DNA of 64,000 nucleotides. Source: Leptoclinus maculatus. Taxonomy: Eukaryota; Chordata; Actinopteri; Perciformes; Stichaeidae. Below, piece by piece: positions 1-12,004 of this stretch; within the stretch, counting starts at the first letter, position 1, and each line of letters begins with the position of its first letter. Made by a program: the position numbers and the translations under genes. The notes under the pieces were generated by a model. The model was given only the letters and a program-made list of their open reading frames with translations. It was not told where the DNA came from and made no database searches. The stretch is from positions 1,828,559 through 1,892,558 of the forward strand of contig JAVDOI010000013.1 of the NCBI GenBank assembly GCA_032191485.1. The letters run 5' to 3'.

Positions 1-1582
1 TCCATGGCGGGCGTAATCGATGCAGGCAGTAAACGATGTTCTGGTTGACAGAGCTGCACTTGATGGTTTTAATATTTATAAGGAGGCGAGGCTGTCATTT
101 ATAATCGGGGTGCTATAGTCATCAATTAAATATCTCCCCCCCCCGATGTATGCTTTAGGACTGAGTGCATTAGTGAGAAAAAAAAAAAAAACCCATCCTC
201 GTAGCTTTTCTTGCTGCTTTAATCGTTTTGCGCTCACATGCTGCGTCTTGCCTCGTGCACACTCTTTCTCCTGCAATCATGACGGATGTCCCTGGAGAGC
301 GCTCATTGGGCTGATTCACAGAGTGCTTCCTACTGGGGAAGCAGTTATGACAGTGGAGAACTTGACCTCTGCATCCTGTAAGCCCCACTGAATGTGCTGC
401 TTTTTTTGAAAAGGCTTGCCAGCAAACAATGTCAAAATATACAGCGCCCACGCCGCTTAGGCTGCCCTGCTCCTCCTAATGTGTACTACGCTGTAATGTA
501 TGTCCACTCCATAGGGGCCACATAACATTCTAGACATGAATTCATAAATAACCACCTAAACTTTTCCATCCAATATGGCTTCTTTGTTCTTCTTCTGCAG
601 TGACCCAGTTGTTCCACAAGGATCAATAGTTCATCTTATCTTCCCTCGTCTCAAGTAGCATTGGTCCCTGTGCACACTGTGTCATTAGTGTGCATTAATA
701 CAACTTGTGCTATTGGCCATGGTACACACACAGCACTGTTTCACTGATGAACTGACACTAAAGCTAACCGTCTATAGAGGCAGCATATGGCCACATCAGC
801 CAAAGCAGCTGAAACAAGGATGAACACATGCCAGCTGTTTCTGGTCCAACACCATAATGGATTCCCTTTTAAAGGAGTGCATTGGGCCGCTGTGATCTCT
901 TTAGTGTTTATCTCATTGCAGCATGAATATGAATCACTTCTCAGTGACCCACCAACCACCCAATTTAAACTTAAAGGCCGCGTCTCTTTGAAAGGAGCTC
1001 ATCTGCAACCGATTTGAACTTTGTCCCAGCCTTCTGAATCATTCGCCAATCCCCAGCCCACAGTAGTAAAAGCAGAGTTCATTTATAGTTGTTGTTCTTT
1101 AACTTCGCCTTCCTCTTGTGACTGCATTTATATTAGTGGAGTCCCCCCCCCCCCAGCGTCTTGGTACTGCCATGTGACCGAACCGTAATTTCACTTCTAC
1201 ATTTAATTAGCATTTCAAACGTATAACAATCCCCTCTGCCAATCCACGTCTCATTAGTGGTCTCCATTGAAACGGCTCTGAAGTTGCTTCATTAACATAG
1301 GTACGTTCCTCTGAGCTCCCATGGTTCTTGTTGTTGCCGCTTCTTTTTCCGGTGTTACACAGAATTAGAATACCATTAGTTGCTGAATAAGGTTGAGAGA
1401 TGTGAAATGCTGCGTTTCCCAGAGCGACACTAAGTCAGTGGTAGCAAAAGTTGCCCGTCGTCTTAGATCTCTATGAAAGCTTTTGTCTCCTGATGATTCA
1501 GAAAGTGCTTATTGTCATATTTGTTGTTTGTCTCCATCAATGTCCGAATTGTCATAATTCGGATTATAATAATAGTGAAAAC
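1..1582. other. non-coding stretch, no gene seen
   Basis: No convincing exon or repeat family is visible here. There are short homopolymers: nine C at 136-144, about 13 A near 179-191 and twelve C at 1143-1154. A pyrimidine run ending in CTGCAG near 600 looks like a splice acceptor, but no open frame of useful length follows. Open frames here are short and low in complexity. Confidence 0.6.
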
Positions 1583-1693
1583 CTCAGTTATGGCCACAGA
1601 GACCTTGACCTCTGATCACCAACATATGATCACTTCATCCTCGAGTCCAGGAGTACATTTGTGCCAAATTTGATGAAATCCAGTGCAGGGCTT
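1583..1693 (+). repeat. fragment of common teleost interspersed repeat (GACCTTGACCTCTGA family)
   Basis: The segment contains the succession GACCTTGACCTCTGATCACC, then CACTTCATCCTCGAGTCC, then CATTTGTGCCAAATTTGA. This matches, with scattered differences, a short repeat found in very high copy number in many percomorph genomes. The usual GC-rich 3' portion is absent, so it is truncated and breaks off before a C/A homopolymer at about 1694. It has no coding capacity. I recognise the family by pattern but cannot give a reliable library name. Confidence 0.65.
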
Positions 1694-4600
1694 CCCCCCC
1701 CAAAAAAAAGTGAAGTATGAACTACTGCAGACATGGCAGTACATCAGGAGGAGTAAACACTGGATTTAGGGAGGACTAAAAGGAGGAGGAGGGGAAAGAA
1801 TTTAGCAAAAATGGATAAAAGAGAAGGATTACGGTAAACATCGGTTTATAGAAAGACACAGATGTCCTCAAAAAGTATCGCTCATCATCTGCTGATTTAG
1901 TAACAGATTACATTGTCAATTTGAGGGCGGAGGTTTATTCTGACATTATGTGAAATCATAAATGTGAACGTAACATGCTTGGTTTGCAATGAAAGCACTG
2001 ACTGTCCCTCCAGTGTGAATTCCTAAAGTACAAGCTATGGATCAGCAACAAATATGTTGCTAGTAATTGCCCTCCAGAGTGCTTCTGGAGTCTTTCTTTT
2101 TTTTTTGTTAAATCCACTAAAAGTTTGCCGAGATATTAAAGAAAATCTATAAAAGTTGTTTCCAAAAATAAGTATTCAAACGACGTGCCTCGGAGACACA
2201 GTGAACTATGCAGCTGTCCTTTCATATTTAAAACGTCAGTTAGTTTAACAGAAGATAAGTGTGATAAATTGCTAATGTTCCATTTAAGAGCTTCCGTGCT
2301 TCTTCTTCTTGGAGTGTGAGCAAAGTTGTGACATAAAAGGGATGAGGATTTAAGAAGTTGTGTCCCTGGAGTTCCTCGGCTTCTTCCAGCACTGTCACTC
2401 CAGTCCTGGCTGGCTCGTTGCTCTTATACCTAAGCTCATTATCCCAAAGACTTCCACTGAAATGTAATATTACCACTGGACCTCCTCTTCTACAGGCGGA
2501 TTTACAATTCACTCAGCGCAGGTTCTCCAGAGAACCCAGCGGCCCTGCAGGACTTGTGGTAGAAGGCGATTCAATTAAAAGCAGTGCACTTAATGGTAAG
2601 ACTGAACGGTGCCCTTGATGTAAGTTGCCCAGCTAATGACGTGAACTTCAGCATGCAGACGGTGAAAAATGGTGGCCGAGTCGCACATAACTTCATCAAT
2701 CTCACAAATGGAAGGTGATGTCACAAACCTGAGGCTTTAAAACCCACAATACTGACAACTCTTAGTACAATGAGCGTGTGAAATATAAACTCCTGACACG
2801 TTTAGCAGTTAACCCTTAAACACTGAAGCTGGGTCGATGTCCAGTTTTGCTAACAGCTGCTAATAGAAGGTATATACAATAAATGTCTCAAACATTTACC
2901 CATGCAGACATTCTTTTTCCTTAAAAAAAGGATTATACGTAAAGAACAATGAGGACAAAGCAAATAGAAGCCCCACTTACTGCAATCAGTAGATATGTAT
3001 TGATTCTCCTATCCCAGTTGAATTAAAGACAATAAATAATGCATTATTGATTTTGCCTGCACCGGGTTAGACGGCTCAACAGGGGCAAAACACAGGCACT
3101 TTGGTGAAGCATCTTACCGGCGTGAAGCAGCACAGATGAGCCCCGCCCCCCCCCCCTAACGTCAGCTACGGTTCAGCTTTAAACAACAATATATATATTA
3201 GTTAAAGCCAATTAAGCTTGATTTGACATCGGCCTTCCCCACCGAGAGCGATGAATATACAGCGCAACAACACGATTACACAGATTGACAACATGTTGTG
3301 AGTGAATGAGTGATGATCAACACAGCTCTCTGGGCGATGGACCCTTTTATAATGCCAAGAGCACATTGCAACACTTGATGGCAGTAAACCGTTATCGTAG
3401 TAATACCGCCCTCGTTCGGCTTGGAATACCACATTATGTACATGTTTTTTGTACACTGAAGCCATTATCTCCCACATGTCTCCATCTCAAGATGACTGAG
3501 CTGATTTAGTAGAATAGTTTTAGTCATTGTTTTAGCTTGTGATTTGGTTGGGGAAGACTCATATGTTCATGTTTATGCATGTTTGCCTTCCAGGCAAACA
3601 GACAGTGTGCCAGGCCTGTTAGCATGTTGACAGTTGTGTGTGTTGGACCACGTGCTCCTGCCAATGTGCCTCTGTGTTCTGACAGCGGGGCTGCCTTTAG
3701 ATTGAGAGCAAGTCACAAGCCACAACTAACACCCCCGCTCCCTGCCGGCTACTCATACATTACAGTGCAAGCAGCTTTTGGACTTGCACTGGCAGTTGCA
3801 AATGACTAACTCATACAGCGCCCGCTGTGTGTTCAGATGTGGGTCTGTGCTGAATGAAGACATAATTGAACAACGTGTCAATGTGTTAAGATATACGCAG
3901 ATGAGAGGATATTAAGCATACGGAGATCTGTATCTGCATGTTCTTTAGAATGAATATTAACAGCAAAATGTATGAATAAAGGATGTCTTTTAATTAAAAT
4001 GTGTGCTGTGCTATCAAATACATGTGTTCAAATTTAGATGACGGAATGAACTTGAGTGACAGCTTAGCACAGTATAGTTGCCACTTTGTTTCCATGTTAA
4101 CTGGAGAAAGCTTATGAATCATGTACTGCGTGCCATTTTAAACCCTTTAATCTCTTTGTCTCTGTCCAAACAGCCATCACAATCCACAGTATCGTATCGT
4201 TTATTTACAGTATTTCCATGTTTATTGTGTGTTTTATCTGATATACGAGTCTGAGGCGGTTTGTTTGTTACAAATCGTGTTTGCTTCACTTGTTGAACTA
4301 TAGTGGGCTTTACATAAACATGTGCAGCGTTGGATTTGCTTGACATTTGAATGAATCAGTCACGTTATCTACATAGCCTAACCCTCCACCCTGAAATCAA
4401 ATACTATGCACCCAAGTGTGAATCGACCAGGTTTAAATGTAACACCCTGAGGTGCTGATATTTTCCACCTATTTTATGTATGTTTCTTCATTCAGCTCTC
4501 CCAGCACAGGAGGACGTATCATAATTGGATTGGAGGCCTATAAATAAATACTCGATAGCTTTTGGGGGTATTGGTACGTTGAGCATTCACTCATTAACAG

Positions 4601-5404
4601 ACTGCTGTGTAATTAGATATAATCATGCATTTTAACGCCGCGACTGACATGCTGTGATCGGCTTTTCTGCTTTCATTTGGTTCAGGTTTGGTTCTGGCTC
4701 ACGTGCTTGATTGTCAGAACGAGCCTTGCAGAGCTGGGAATGACATCATTATGTGTTGCGTGTAGCTTAAACTATGGTGGGATATGTAGCCAAGATCAAA
4801 GGGAACTGTCTGAAGGCAAATCTATTGCAGGGTTTGCGTGACTGAATCATTTCATGACATCTGAGATGTGTCCATTGTCTTGACTTATGGAGTGAAAACA
4901 AACATGATTGCCAAAAGCTCAATTATGGTCCCATCGTTCTCTCACATGCTTTTTGGTAAACACCATATTTTAAATGTCAGATGAGGGTTTTTCTTCGTGT
5001 ATTGTCCAAAACCCCAAACCTTAAATCACACACAGATGATCTCCTGTCAACTGATGGAAGTGTTGTGGCTGCAGGGTTTGACACGAGGATCCGTAAGTGT
5101 CCGAATCCAACGCTAAACGTTTGCATAAGCTGCTGATGTATTGTTTTTACAACACGGCTGTCTTCTATAAGGGTCTAGATTATATACTTGCGTCACATTA
5201 TTGTGTCTTGCTGTCATTTTCATTCAATTGCACTCGGTTTGCCGAAGCTCATTTATTGCACTTTAAAATAACAGTGCGTCTCCAGCTGAGTGATCAAAGC
5301 CCTGATATTCACAAGAAGAATATGGAGATGCTTGTCATGTCTGTCCTGAGCTGTTGGTGATCCTGCGTCAGTGAAGACAAACCACAAGCTGGAGGGGATA
5401 ACTT
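1694..5404. other. non-coding stretch, simple repeats only
   Basis: I find no gene. The stretch holds a short T run near 2097-2107, eleven C at 3146-3156 and otherwise unique-looking AT-rich DNA. Open frames at 2240-2618, 3202-3509 and 3579-3809 overlap on opposite strands, lack recognisable motifs and are not bounded by good splice sites. Confidence 0.6.
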
Positions 5405-5560
5405 TCACTTCAGAATCTATCCATCCACCCATCCTGCATCTCTTCTGAACCAGTTAGTTGGTTTATTCTAATGACTAAGGATACCTGATCCAACTTGTTC
5501 AGTCCAGATACCGGTACCTGGGCTTTGGCTTTCAGCCAAAATCTGATAGCCTCTACTGGC
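5405..5560. repeat. probable DNA-transposon fragment sharing a motif with 7990-8035
   Basis: The run ATACCGGTACCTGGGCTTTGG near 5507-5528, read on the minus strand, matches the motif CAAAGCCCAGGTATCGGTACC at about 7992-8012 with one change. Short blocks built around repeated TATCGGTACC and GATCC motifs are typical of degraded non-autonomous DNA transposons in fish. Ends and target duplications cannot be defined. Confidence 0.4.
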
Positions 5561-5675
5561 TTGGATGAAGATGAAAATATATGATCAAAAAATGTAAATA
5601 AACTGCAAACATTTTTGACAATAAATGAATCATCAAGTTTCAAGCAAACAGGATGTTTGAGGATTTATTTGTGTT

Positions 5676-5870
5676 CTTTGAGTCATGTGACTGTAAATCA
5701 ATCATTTTCAGGTTTTTGGACTGTTAATTGGACAAAACAAGCTATGAGGACACGCTAATTGGAGCTTAAAAAAATATTATATTATATATAATATTTTCCA
5801 ATATTTTGTAGATGATTAACAGGGAAATAATCAGCAGATGAATCAATAATAAAATCCAGTTGCATCTCTA
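5676..5870 (+). repeat. AT-rich MITE-like repeat, 'GATTAATC...GTTGCA' family, copy 1
   Basis: It begins with CTTTGAGTCATGTGACTG and passes through ATTGGACAAAACAAGC and GATTAACAGGGAAATAATCAG. It ends with CAGTTGCATCTCTAATGAC. The same start and the same AATCGATTAA/AAAATAATC-type core occur at 60179-60355 and 39080-39151, and a related part occurs at 52621-52722. This is a short non-coding interspersed family that I recognise from many fish genomes, probably a non-autonomous DNA transposon. A TATTATATTATATATAATA stretch sits inside this copy. Confidence 0.5.
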
Positions 5871-5904
5871 ATGACATTACAGAGTTTCAGAGGTAGCCAG
5901 TAGA

Positions 5905-6175
5905 AGAAGAGTCTACTACAGGCTCCCTGGGTTTAATCCCTCGTTGTGTGCCTCTGGCTTGGCCAGGTGCCCCATCAAACACAGCTGGAAGTCATACAGG
6001 GAAATATCAGTCGTGGACCAGGTTCCAGGTTCTTGTCGCTGCGCTCCTATTGGTCAGATCTGTGGGGATGGCGTGACATGTGTGACGGCTGGCGATGCTC
6101 CTCGCTGACGGGTGAGGACGAGGTCAACAGAGGGTGTCAAGTCTTGACAAGGAGTGCAGCACATGGGAGACTTTT
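5905..6175 (+). mobile_element. degenerate teleost SINE (tRNA-type head, conserved body)
   Basis: A degraded promoter B-box is seen as GGGTTTAATCCC at 5929-5940. It is followed by the body motif CCTCTGGCTTGGCCAGGTGC, then a GGGAAATATCAG...GGACCAGGTTCC segment, then GTCGCTGCGCTCCTATTGGTCAG. The order and spacing match a widespread fish SINE whose body reads CCTCTGGCTYGGTC...GTCGCTGCACTAGCGCCTCCTCTGGTCGG. The copy is heavily mutated and the A-box is not clear. No tail or target duplication can be assigned, so it is an old inactive insertion. Confidence 0.55.
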
Positions 6176-7660
6176 CATGGATTCTGACAAACTCCTAAAA
6201 CAGACATTAACATCCTTACGTGTAAAAATATAAATAATAGAGCAGCCTGCTGACAAATATCAAGTGGTGCCACGGCTCCTCTCCGGGTGATACGTCAGTG
6301 AATAATGTGGCCCGCTCCCCTTAAATATTACCGGGCACTTCATATTTAAAAGACCTCTCTCAACAAATCATTTAGTGACAGGTTCAGTGTGTATGCCCTG
6401 GGAGCAACATCTGGAAAGTCTTGAGTGACGGAATAATTCTCCTTTAACGGAGCGGATCACTCAGAGATCTTTTGTTTTGTTGTTTTCCTCGAGGCTTCAC
6501 ATTTAGACTTTACATATGAGACAGCAGCAACTTACAGTGGAAGGATAATACATGTGAGGATGAGGGAAATATGTGGTATATGGTGTAGGTTATTTATTCA
6601 GAGGTTATTTCACAACCTCTGAAGCAGGCAAGGGTGACGATTAAGCTCACCCAAACTTTCTAAAAGAACCAAATGATTGTATTTCAGAACAAACTATTCC
6701 ACATTCAGACTGAGGGGGAATCTGCCAAGATCCATAGGTTAACCACGTTGAGTGCAGGCCAACATTTAATATGCAGACAACACATTTGACATATTTTAAC
6801 ATAACATGCTGTTCAATCTTTACGAGTGGAGCCTAGACAAGACCTAACTATCACATGTGTGTAGCATTGATATGATGCATGCTTTAGCATTGATCAACAT
6901 CGAGCACACCAAATCATACAAAGCAAGAGGTTTTCACATGTAGCTGGCTGGACCGCTGACTGTGGTAGAGAAAATAAAGAGATTCCATTAGTTTATATTT
7001 TCTTTTCTTGTATTTACCGACAGTTGTTCTTTAATTAAGTCAGTTTTGTCTCGTCAATGTGACATCGTTGACAACATAAATACTGTTGTTGAGATGTGTG
7101 GTATTGTTTTTCATGGGAAGAAAAGCCAAAGCTAACATCTCCGGATCATACCGGAGCTTTGCATCAGCTCCACTTCGTACACCATGAGGTCTGCTGGTGG
7201 ACTTCGTGCCCTGCAAAAGTGTGTCAAACCTCCAAAAAAAAATAAAAAAGGCAGAGAACCACTGGTTCGGGGGCGGGCAGATATGGAAATGGTAAGGATG
7301 GTAGCTGTCAACCACTATGTTGTAAGCAGACTGTTGCTCAGAAAAGGTAAACAAAGAAGAATTACATGGGACTCTGAATTCTAATTGAGCAAGATTTCCT
7401 TTTGATGTAACTTGGGAGATCTGAGAAGTGTTTTTTTTTTAGCTAATTACAGAGTCATGGCAGAGATCTAATTAGAGTGATGCTAATGAGCGTTGTTTTT
7501 CTTTATCTGATGTCAAAAAGAAAGTGGTTGAAATCCAAATAAAGGTGCCGACATTAGCATATTGCAGAGTGGGATGAGAAGTGACAATGATTTCATTGTT
7601 TTCAAGTGATGGAATGCTGCATTTGCTGTGTTTCACTCTATACAATGAGAACGGAGAGGC
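6176..7660. other. non-coding stretch; homeodomain-core cluster at 7380-7560
   Basis: No gene or repeat family is evident. Between 7380 and 7560 there are several homeodomain-type cores: CTAATTGAG, TAATTA at 7444-7449, CTAATTAG at 7468-7475 and GCTAATGAG. This could be a regulatory element, but motif counts in AT-rich DNA are weak evidence. Confidence 0.4.
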
Positions 7661-7685
7661 GTGTGTGTGTGTGTGTGTGTGTGTG
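7661..7685 (+). repeat. (GT)n microsatellite
   Basis: About twelve uninterrupted GT units. Confidence 0.95.
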
Positions 7686-7923
7686 CTTGTCCATGCGTCT
7701 ATGCATGAAAGTGATGGTGGTTTAATTTAGAAGGGTTTGATTAAATGCCCTCAGCAATCTGGAAGATGGCTGCTGCAGGATCTCAGGGGGTCAGGGATCC
7801 GGCAGACCACCAGCTCCCTGCCCCGGCCCCGATCAATTACCTCCACCTCAAAACGAAAAGTCATATTCTTAATGATCTTCAGCAAATGTGTGCCCACACC
7901 CTGTATAATGAAGGCCCATCTTC

Positions 7924-7952
7924 ATATATATATATATATATATATATATTGA

Positions 7953-7990
<38 letters not shown>

Positions 7991-7994
7991 TCAA
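7924..7994. repeat. (TA)n microsatellite with a 46-bp perfect palindrome
   Basis: A first (AT)13 tract runs to 7949. Positions 7949-7994 then form a perfect palindrome: TTGAGTG, (TA)16, CACTCAA. The non-TA heptamers at 7949-7955 and 7988-7994 are exact reverse complements, so the DNA can extrude as a cruciform. The right arm leads directly into a transposon-like motif, which suggests the TA tract grew at the terminal inverted repeat of an insertion. Confidence 0.9.
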
Positions 7995-8040
7995 AGCCCA
8001 GGTATCGGTACCGGGACTGAAAGAGTCGGATTTTGATTAA
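7988..8040 (+). repeat. transposon-like fragment with CCCAGGTATCGGTACCGGGAC motif
   Basis: This shares AAAGCCCAGGTAYCGGTA with the minus strand of 5507-5528. It directly abuts the TA palindrome. It is short, non-coding and without definable ends. Confidence 0.35.
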
Positions 8041-9530
8041 TCAAAATGATGCTTAGCAATTTGTCTTACATTCAACCGTTTTACCATCACCACACACACA
8101 AAAAGGATGTGTTTTCAAAGTAAAATTCAAAGTTGAGTTCAGCCATTGATTCGTCACAGGTGAATCAAAGCACCAGCCTTGAAAATAATAACACACTGCA
8201 TACAAAGAGGGGAAGAGGAGCAGGTCTCCAACACAACATCACCACCACATTAGTGAACTAACACCTGCCTCTTAAGACGCAGTAAAGAGTGGAAGCTGGG
8301 AACATCCTGAAGCATTGACGTTCAGAAACAGCCTAATAATAAATAGGTGTAACACAGAGACGTTAAACTCCACCTGCAGTCAACATGTTCAGTCACATCC
8401 TGACAGTACAACATGTCCAAAATGGCCTTGACCGATTGAACACCTGCTCAGGAAAAAAAAGGCATCGGGTCAAAATGGTAAACACCACTTATGATGACGT
8501 GGAGCTGGTCTGAGCTTGAACAGAGGACTTTCTGTACTTTGCTCCTTGAATCAGTTTCAATGTAATCAGATAATGTATGTCTGGAGATGTTTATAAGTAC
8601 ATATTGCATATGAAAACAATAAATACTGCATTCAATAGACCTGTTTAACGGTGTTCTATCCAAGAGGCAATGAACTCCATTTGTAACCCTAATCAATACT
8701 GTATATCAATGAATGTACCTGGTTAGATGGAAGATTAAGAAGGAAAACGCGTGAACCACACTTTATAAGAGCGTTAAACGAATCAGATCATCGGCTGCTC
8801 CTTATTGACCCGCTCACCAGAGGATGTTATTCCTAAAGAAGTCCAATACGTTGCAGCCATTCAGGCTGTGACAGTGAGTCCATTGTGTACTCATCCAAGA
8901 GAAAATTGATTTAGGCAACGCCTCCTCAGAGCAAATACTGACTGCATCAGGAAAAAAAGTGAACAAAAGAAAAACAACTTTAATATGAAGCTGCTCTCCA
9001 TCTTGGACAAACTAAATTCCAATACCAAATGAATAAGCTGATGGTTTCAGGATTTCTTCGCCGTTAATATCTCACGTAGTTATCTTAAGGAAGCATCTCT
9101 CGGCGGAGATAACCTCACAACCCCCCGGCTGGTGGAGAGAAGCACAGTGATTTATGGTTTGCATAGAGCTGAGGAGTGCCTTCTATATGTTGGAGTGAGA
9201 CGTGAACTGCAGTGATTTATACAACGGTTACTCATGGGCCTCGATAAATCAGGACATCTAATTTGTACAGGAGTGAAATAGGTACAGTACACTCAGCCAT
9301 TTCCTGTAACAGAGCCATGTGGCTACTATGGCTATAAAGAGATTGCAATGACATCCTTTATACTTTGGTGACAGCTAACCCGGACTTAGCCTTGATGCTC
9401 TTCTAAGAGGCTGTCAATGTCGACATGACGAATACTTTATGAAGGTGAAAACATTATTTGACGCCTATTGAGAAAAAAAAAAGAAAAGGAGAAGATTTAA
9501 TTTCAACAGGACGGTGTATTTCGCAACCAG
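8041..9530. other. non-coding stretch, nothing assigned
   Basis: This is unique-looking AT-rich DNA with short A runs. The open frame on the minus strand at 8448-8696 has no recognisable motif and no splice context. Confidence 0.6.
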
Positions 9531-9985
9531 CATGCTGAATGGCGGGTTTGCATACAACGGCAGCACTCATCCATCACAGTCAGAGATTACAGGCACTAAA
9601 CATTCCTCCTCTCCCCCTCTTAAAGCGATATTCTGAAGTCAATGGATTAGGGCAGAGCATGCTTGTAATCACTGGTAGGAGATATAAAGAGTCCCATCTT
9701 CAAATGCCTCCAATTAGAGGAGATATACTACCTGTCAGGCATTTAGTGGAGCTTATCATATGATTCACATTAACAGTTAAGGAATCCAAATAATGGGGTC
9801 ATTTCATCAAATCATATGGTGCAACTTTGATGAAAGCTCTCCTTATCCGTGGAGAGTTCTTTCTTTGATTATGACACAAAGTGAGACCGTGGAGCACGAT
9901 TCACTGTGGATGTGCTCCTTCTCAATGTCTCAATTACAATTAGTTAAAAAGTCCTGCTTGACAGTTATTAATATCAAATTATGAT
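9531..9985. promoter_or_regulatory. possible conserved non-coding element
   Basis: A 450-bp stretch is free of simple repeats and evenly mixed in composition. It has cores such as CCAATTAGAGG, CTTTGATTATGAC, CAATTACAATTAG and AAATAATGGGGTCATTTC. This texture is common in fish developmental enhancers. No alignment is available, so the call is a guess; the two open frames across it (9539-9763 and 9793-9984) have no protein features. Confidence 0.2.
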
Positions 9986-10188
9986 GCGTAAACTGATGGA
10001 TGTCAACAGCATGACAAGTTGTGACATTTAGATGTCAATGTAACATTGTATTTAGCCAGGGTGGTGAGTTATAATCGTGAAAGTTCTTTTCAAGTCAAGT
10101 TATGTTCAAGATTCTTTTTTTAAATGTGTGGGAGAGACTCATTGCAGTTCATGTATCACGTTTCTTCATATTAATTATAATAATCCTA

Positions 10189-10381
10189 CTGTATAGCAGT
10201 ATTTCACAAACAAATACCGCATCACCTTATAGGTCAAATCAGCCATGTAGAACTCAATCAAACCTTTGTTTCATGCATGTGTTATTAAAAACATATGTTA
10301 AATACTGGCGACCATAATAACCCCCCCCCCCACACACACCTGAGGATCCCGACCCCGTCTTTGGGAACGACTGCTGTATAG
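10189..10381. mobile_element. non-autonomous hAT-type element (MITE), 177 bp, with 8-bp target duplication
   Basis: The element occupies 10197-10373. It is bounded by identical 8-bp copies of CTGTATAG at 10189-10196 and 10374-10381, the target-site length typical of the hAT superfamily. The left end reads CAGTATTTCACAAAC and the reverse complement of the right end reads CAGTCGTTCCCAAAG. These are imperfect terminal inverted repeats matching the CAGNG/CAGTGNTTC-type ends of hAT elements. The inside is AT-rich and non-coding, with a poly-C/(CA)n tract at 10321-10340, so it depended on a transposase made elsewhere. The intact duplication argues that both ends are complete. Confidence 0.75.
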
Positions 10382-11450
10382 CACACATGGCCAAACGGGA
10401 ACATTTCTCACTTTGGATCTGTGCTGCACGTATCAAACGTTTATGCATTGATTGATCTGTTGGGAGAAACTTCCAAACAAATCTTTGAACAGGTGGAATA
10501 GCAGTCCTGCAATAAGCCTGCACCTGGCATCTGTACGTTAAGCAAACTAGCAGAGATTCTGTGCAAGATGGAGGCAATGAGGTGTAAGAAGTGTGTTCTG
10601 CTGACAGCACGATTAGTTTCTGTCATGAGGGCAGTACTGGTATTCAAAAGGGATATGTCTACTCTGCTATATGATGTATGTATGTATGGTAGAATCGTCA
10701 TTAGAGGGATAAATAGTGTATCATGATCAGAATGTACCTCACTGACAATGAACTCAATAGAAAACTTCACTTTGGGTCTTTAAAGGTAGTGAAACATCAA
10801 CTTTAATCCAATCAGTGGTGTGATGGATAAAGACTTTATGATGTGATGATCCAGAACACCCCCCCGACCCTCCGCACTATTTTACTGTTTTATTACGCCA
10901 TGTTATAGGCTCAGCCCCGGAGCAGCACGTTAACTTTTAATTTAATTTTTTTGAATCTTTCACTGTGTGTTTTGCACACATGCAATCAAAATCTAACGAG
11001 CGCGGAAAAGCACCGGTAATGTAGAGCGGATGAAACAGGCGGATACATCTATTGTCTGTTTCAGTCAAATAAGTGAAGTTTCTGCTCTTTTAATCACGTA
11101 TATGCAACGCACCTTACAAGAGCAGAAAAATACAAATTCAATTGATAATATTACAATTTTAAAAAGAGCAGAGTAAATCATTTGATTGAATATTTGACGT
11201 TCATGGTGGATCCAGGCCAACATTACAGTACTGCAGAGACATATGTGTAAACATATTGTTATTGTTCTATTGAGCTACTTTTAGTTTGAGCCCGTTTTGA
11301 CCACATCGTTAAATTATTAAATACCCACTGGTTACATTACCCCTGGTAAGTTAATGCAGTTAGATGTATTGAGTGCTTTGACCAGTGTTTAGAGTGGTGC
11401 ATTCAGGTTCTGACAGGAAGGTCTTCAATCAGACGTGATGCAAGAGTCAG

Positions 11451-11451
<1 letters not shown>
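10382..11451. other. non-coding stretch, nothing assigned
   Basis: The minus-strand frames at 10254-10610 and 10441-10770 overlap each other and the hAT element, so they are not genes. A short TTTAATTTAATTTTTTT run lies near 10940. Confidence 0.6.

Positions 11452-11482
<31 letters not shown>
11452..11482. repeat. (TA)n microsatellite
   Basis: About 15 uninterrupted TA units. Confidence 0.95.
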
Positions 11483-11485
<3 letters not shown>

Positions 11486-11978
11486 TACATATGAAATGAT
11501 AACCATGGCCAGTGAGCTGCAGTGTGTCATCTTGTTATATATATCATTATTATTATATTATATACATCACAGACCACGTATGGAGATGCATAGTGAATCA
11601 TCTTCACACCCCCCTGATATTCAGGACTATCTAAAAAACATTGTATGAACTCACACAAAGCCCAGCCCTCTCTAGAAGTGTTGAGGTGGTGCGGAGACAC
11701 TCCCCTCTGTCTGGATTCTCTCTTTCCTTTTGATTTTGCATTGTTCCAAACGTTTCTGGACTTTGGCAAAGAGTCTTCAGGCCCCGACGTTGGGGGTGTA
11801 ACCCCCGGCCAGCAACAGCATACCGAGGCACGACTCCCCCCATCGCTCTATCAGACACGACGCGTCTGTATGTGACGGATGAGAACGGGTTGTTACGTGG
11901 CTGCGTATCCCCCTGCTCCTCTCTCTATCCTCCGCTGTGTGCAGAAACAGAGGGGCTGTGTGTCTGTTTAGCAAGGCG

Positions 11979-12004
11979 CGCACACACACACACACACACA
12001 CACA
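11979..12004 (+). repeat. (CA)n microsatellite
   Basis: About twelve CA units, preceded by GCGCG. Confidence 0.95.

Noticed and set aside
7737..8020. Two plus-strand frames ending in repeated Ile-Tyr
   Set aside because: Artefact of the (TA)n tract at 7924-7987.
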